The position numbers and the translations under genes are program-made. Shown here piece by piece: positions 13,688-14,102 of a stretch of DNA of 14,102 nucleotides (its first letter is position 1; every line of letters begins with the position of its first letter). The stretch is taken from the NCBI GenBank assembly GCA_050288085.1, contig JBNKDD010000143.1, positions 1-14,102 on the forward strand, in the 5' to 3' direction. The notes below the pieces were generated by a model. It had not been told where the DNA came from. It ran no database searches and saw only the letters and a list, made by a program, of their open reading frames with translations. This DNA comes from JBNKDD01 sp050288085 (GTDB lineage: Bacteria; Chloroflexota; Anaerolineae; Aggregatilineales; UBA3940).

Positions 13688-14056
13688 ATGGCAAAGAGAC
13701 AATTCATTCTAACAGAACCAGAGATCAGCAAACTGCGGCAGGCTGAAGGGCAAACCGAGGATGGGCAGGAACTGAGACGGTTGCAGGCGGTGCGACGGTA
13801 CGGAGAAGGCAAACCAGTCCAGGAAATACTGGATATGGTGGGTGGGAGTTGGCGATCCCTGATGGATTGGTGTCAGCGCTATCGAGCGGAAGGGATAGCC
13901 GGGCTGGCGTCGAAGTATCAGGGGCAGAACGCGGCCAAGATAACCGGTCAGCAGCGCCGGGAGCTGGGCGAAAAGCTGAGTCAATATCGCCCCGACCAGG
14001 TCATTCCCGCGGAGATACGGATCAGTCAAGGTAAATTCTGGACACCCTCGTTGTGA
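13688..14056 (+). pseudogene. Truncated IS630-family transposase (N-terminal HTH part)
   Basis: The 122-residue frame contains tandem helix-turn-helix regions of IS630-type transposases: EISKLRQAEGQTEDGQELRR, then AVRRYGEGKPVQEILDMVG, then WCQRYRAEGIAGLASKY, and finally PAEIRISQGKFWT. In intact members the reading frame continues from here into the DDE catalytic domain. In this window it ends in TPSL and a stop, and no other frame in the last 46 bases resembles the continuation. About 120 of some 340 residues are thus present. No convincing ribosome binding site precedes the ATG. Either the right half was lost, or another element begins near 14042. Confidence 0.75.
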
Positions 14057-14102
14057 TTCAAATAACCCCACGAAACACCCTCTGAGCAGTGAGCAGCGGG
14101 TG

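Overview
This window looks like a piece of a Chloroflexota (Anaerolineae-like) genome. That is an inference: the secreted lipoproteins carry long Pro/Thr/Glu linkers behind the lipobox, one protein joins a hydrolase-like domain to an Asp-box propeller, and a multiheme cytochrome sits beside it. No rRNA or tRNA is visible to confirm the taxon.

Left part (1-2022): the 3' end of a patatin-like phospholipase gene, a convergent gene for a lipoprotein with two tandem Cys/WG modules and a G11 homopolymer, then a membrane PH-like protein preceded by a 12-codon leader ORF that overlaps its start.

Middle part (about 2023-5044): a graveyard of mobile DNA bounded by two inverted copies (2098-2236 and 4862-5000, roughly 93% identical by eye) of a promoter/operator module. 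Between them lie a solo end of a small repeat, a methyltransferase fragment, an intact DUF4386 membrane protein gene, a 277-bp MITE-like element, and what reads as a decayed integron. The integron parts are a frameshifted and truncated integrase of the IntI type (minus strand), an attI-like crossover core GTTGGGC, one gene cassette with a 171-aa ORF of unknown function, and a 133-bp attC. The first core (4052-4058) is the exact reverse complement of the attC inner core GCCCAAC (4658-4664), as expected for an integrated cassette.

Right part (5045-14102): an aldo/keto reductase with two candidate promoters; a terminator; a two-gene operon (hydrolase/propeller lipoprotein overlapping a pentaheme cytochrome c lipoprotein by ATGA) closed by a terminator; a GT39-type membrane glycosyltransferase; an AT-rich acidic orphan ORF; and a truncated IS630-type transposase. 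The operon suggests an envelope-anchored redox function, but substrate and partners cannot be read from sequence. The hydrolase domain has Asp where the nucleophile Ser of the family normally sits.
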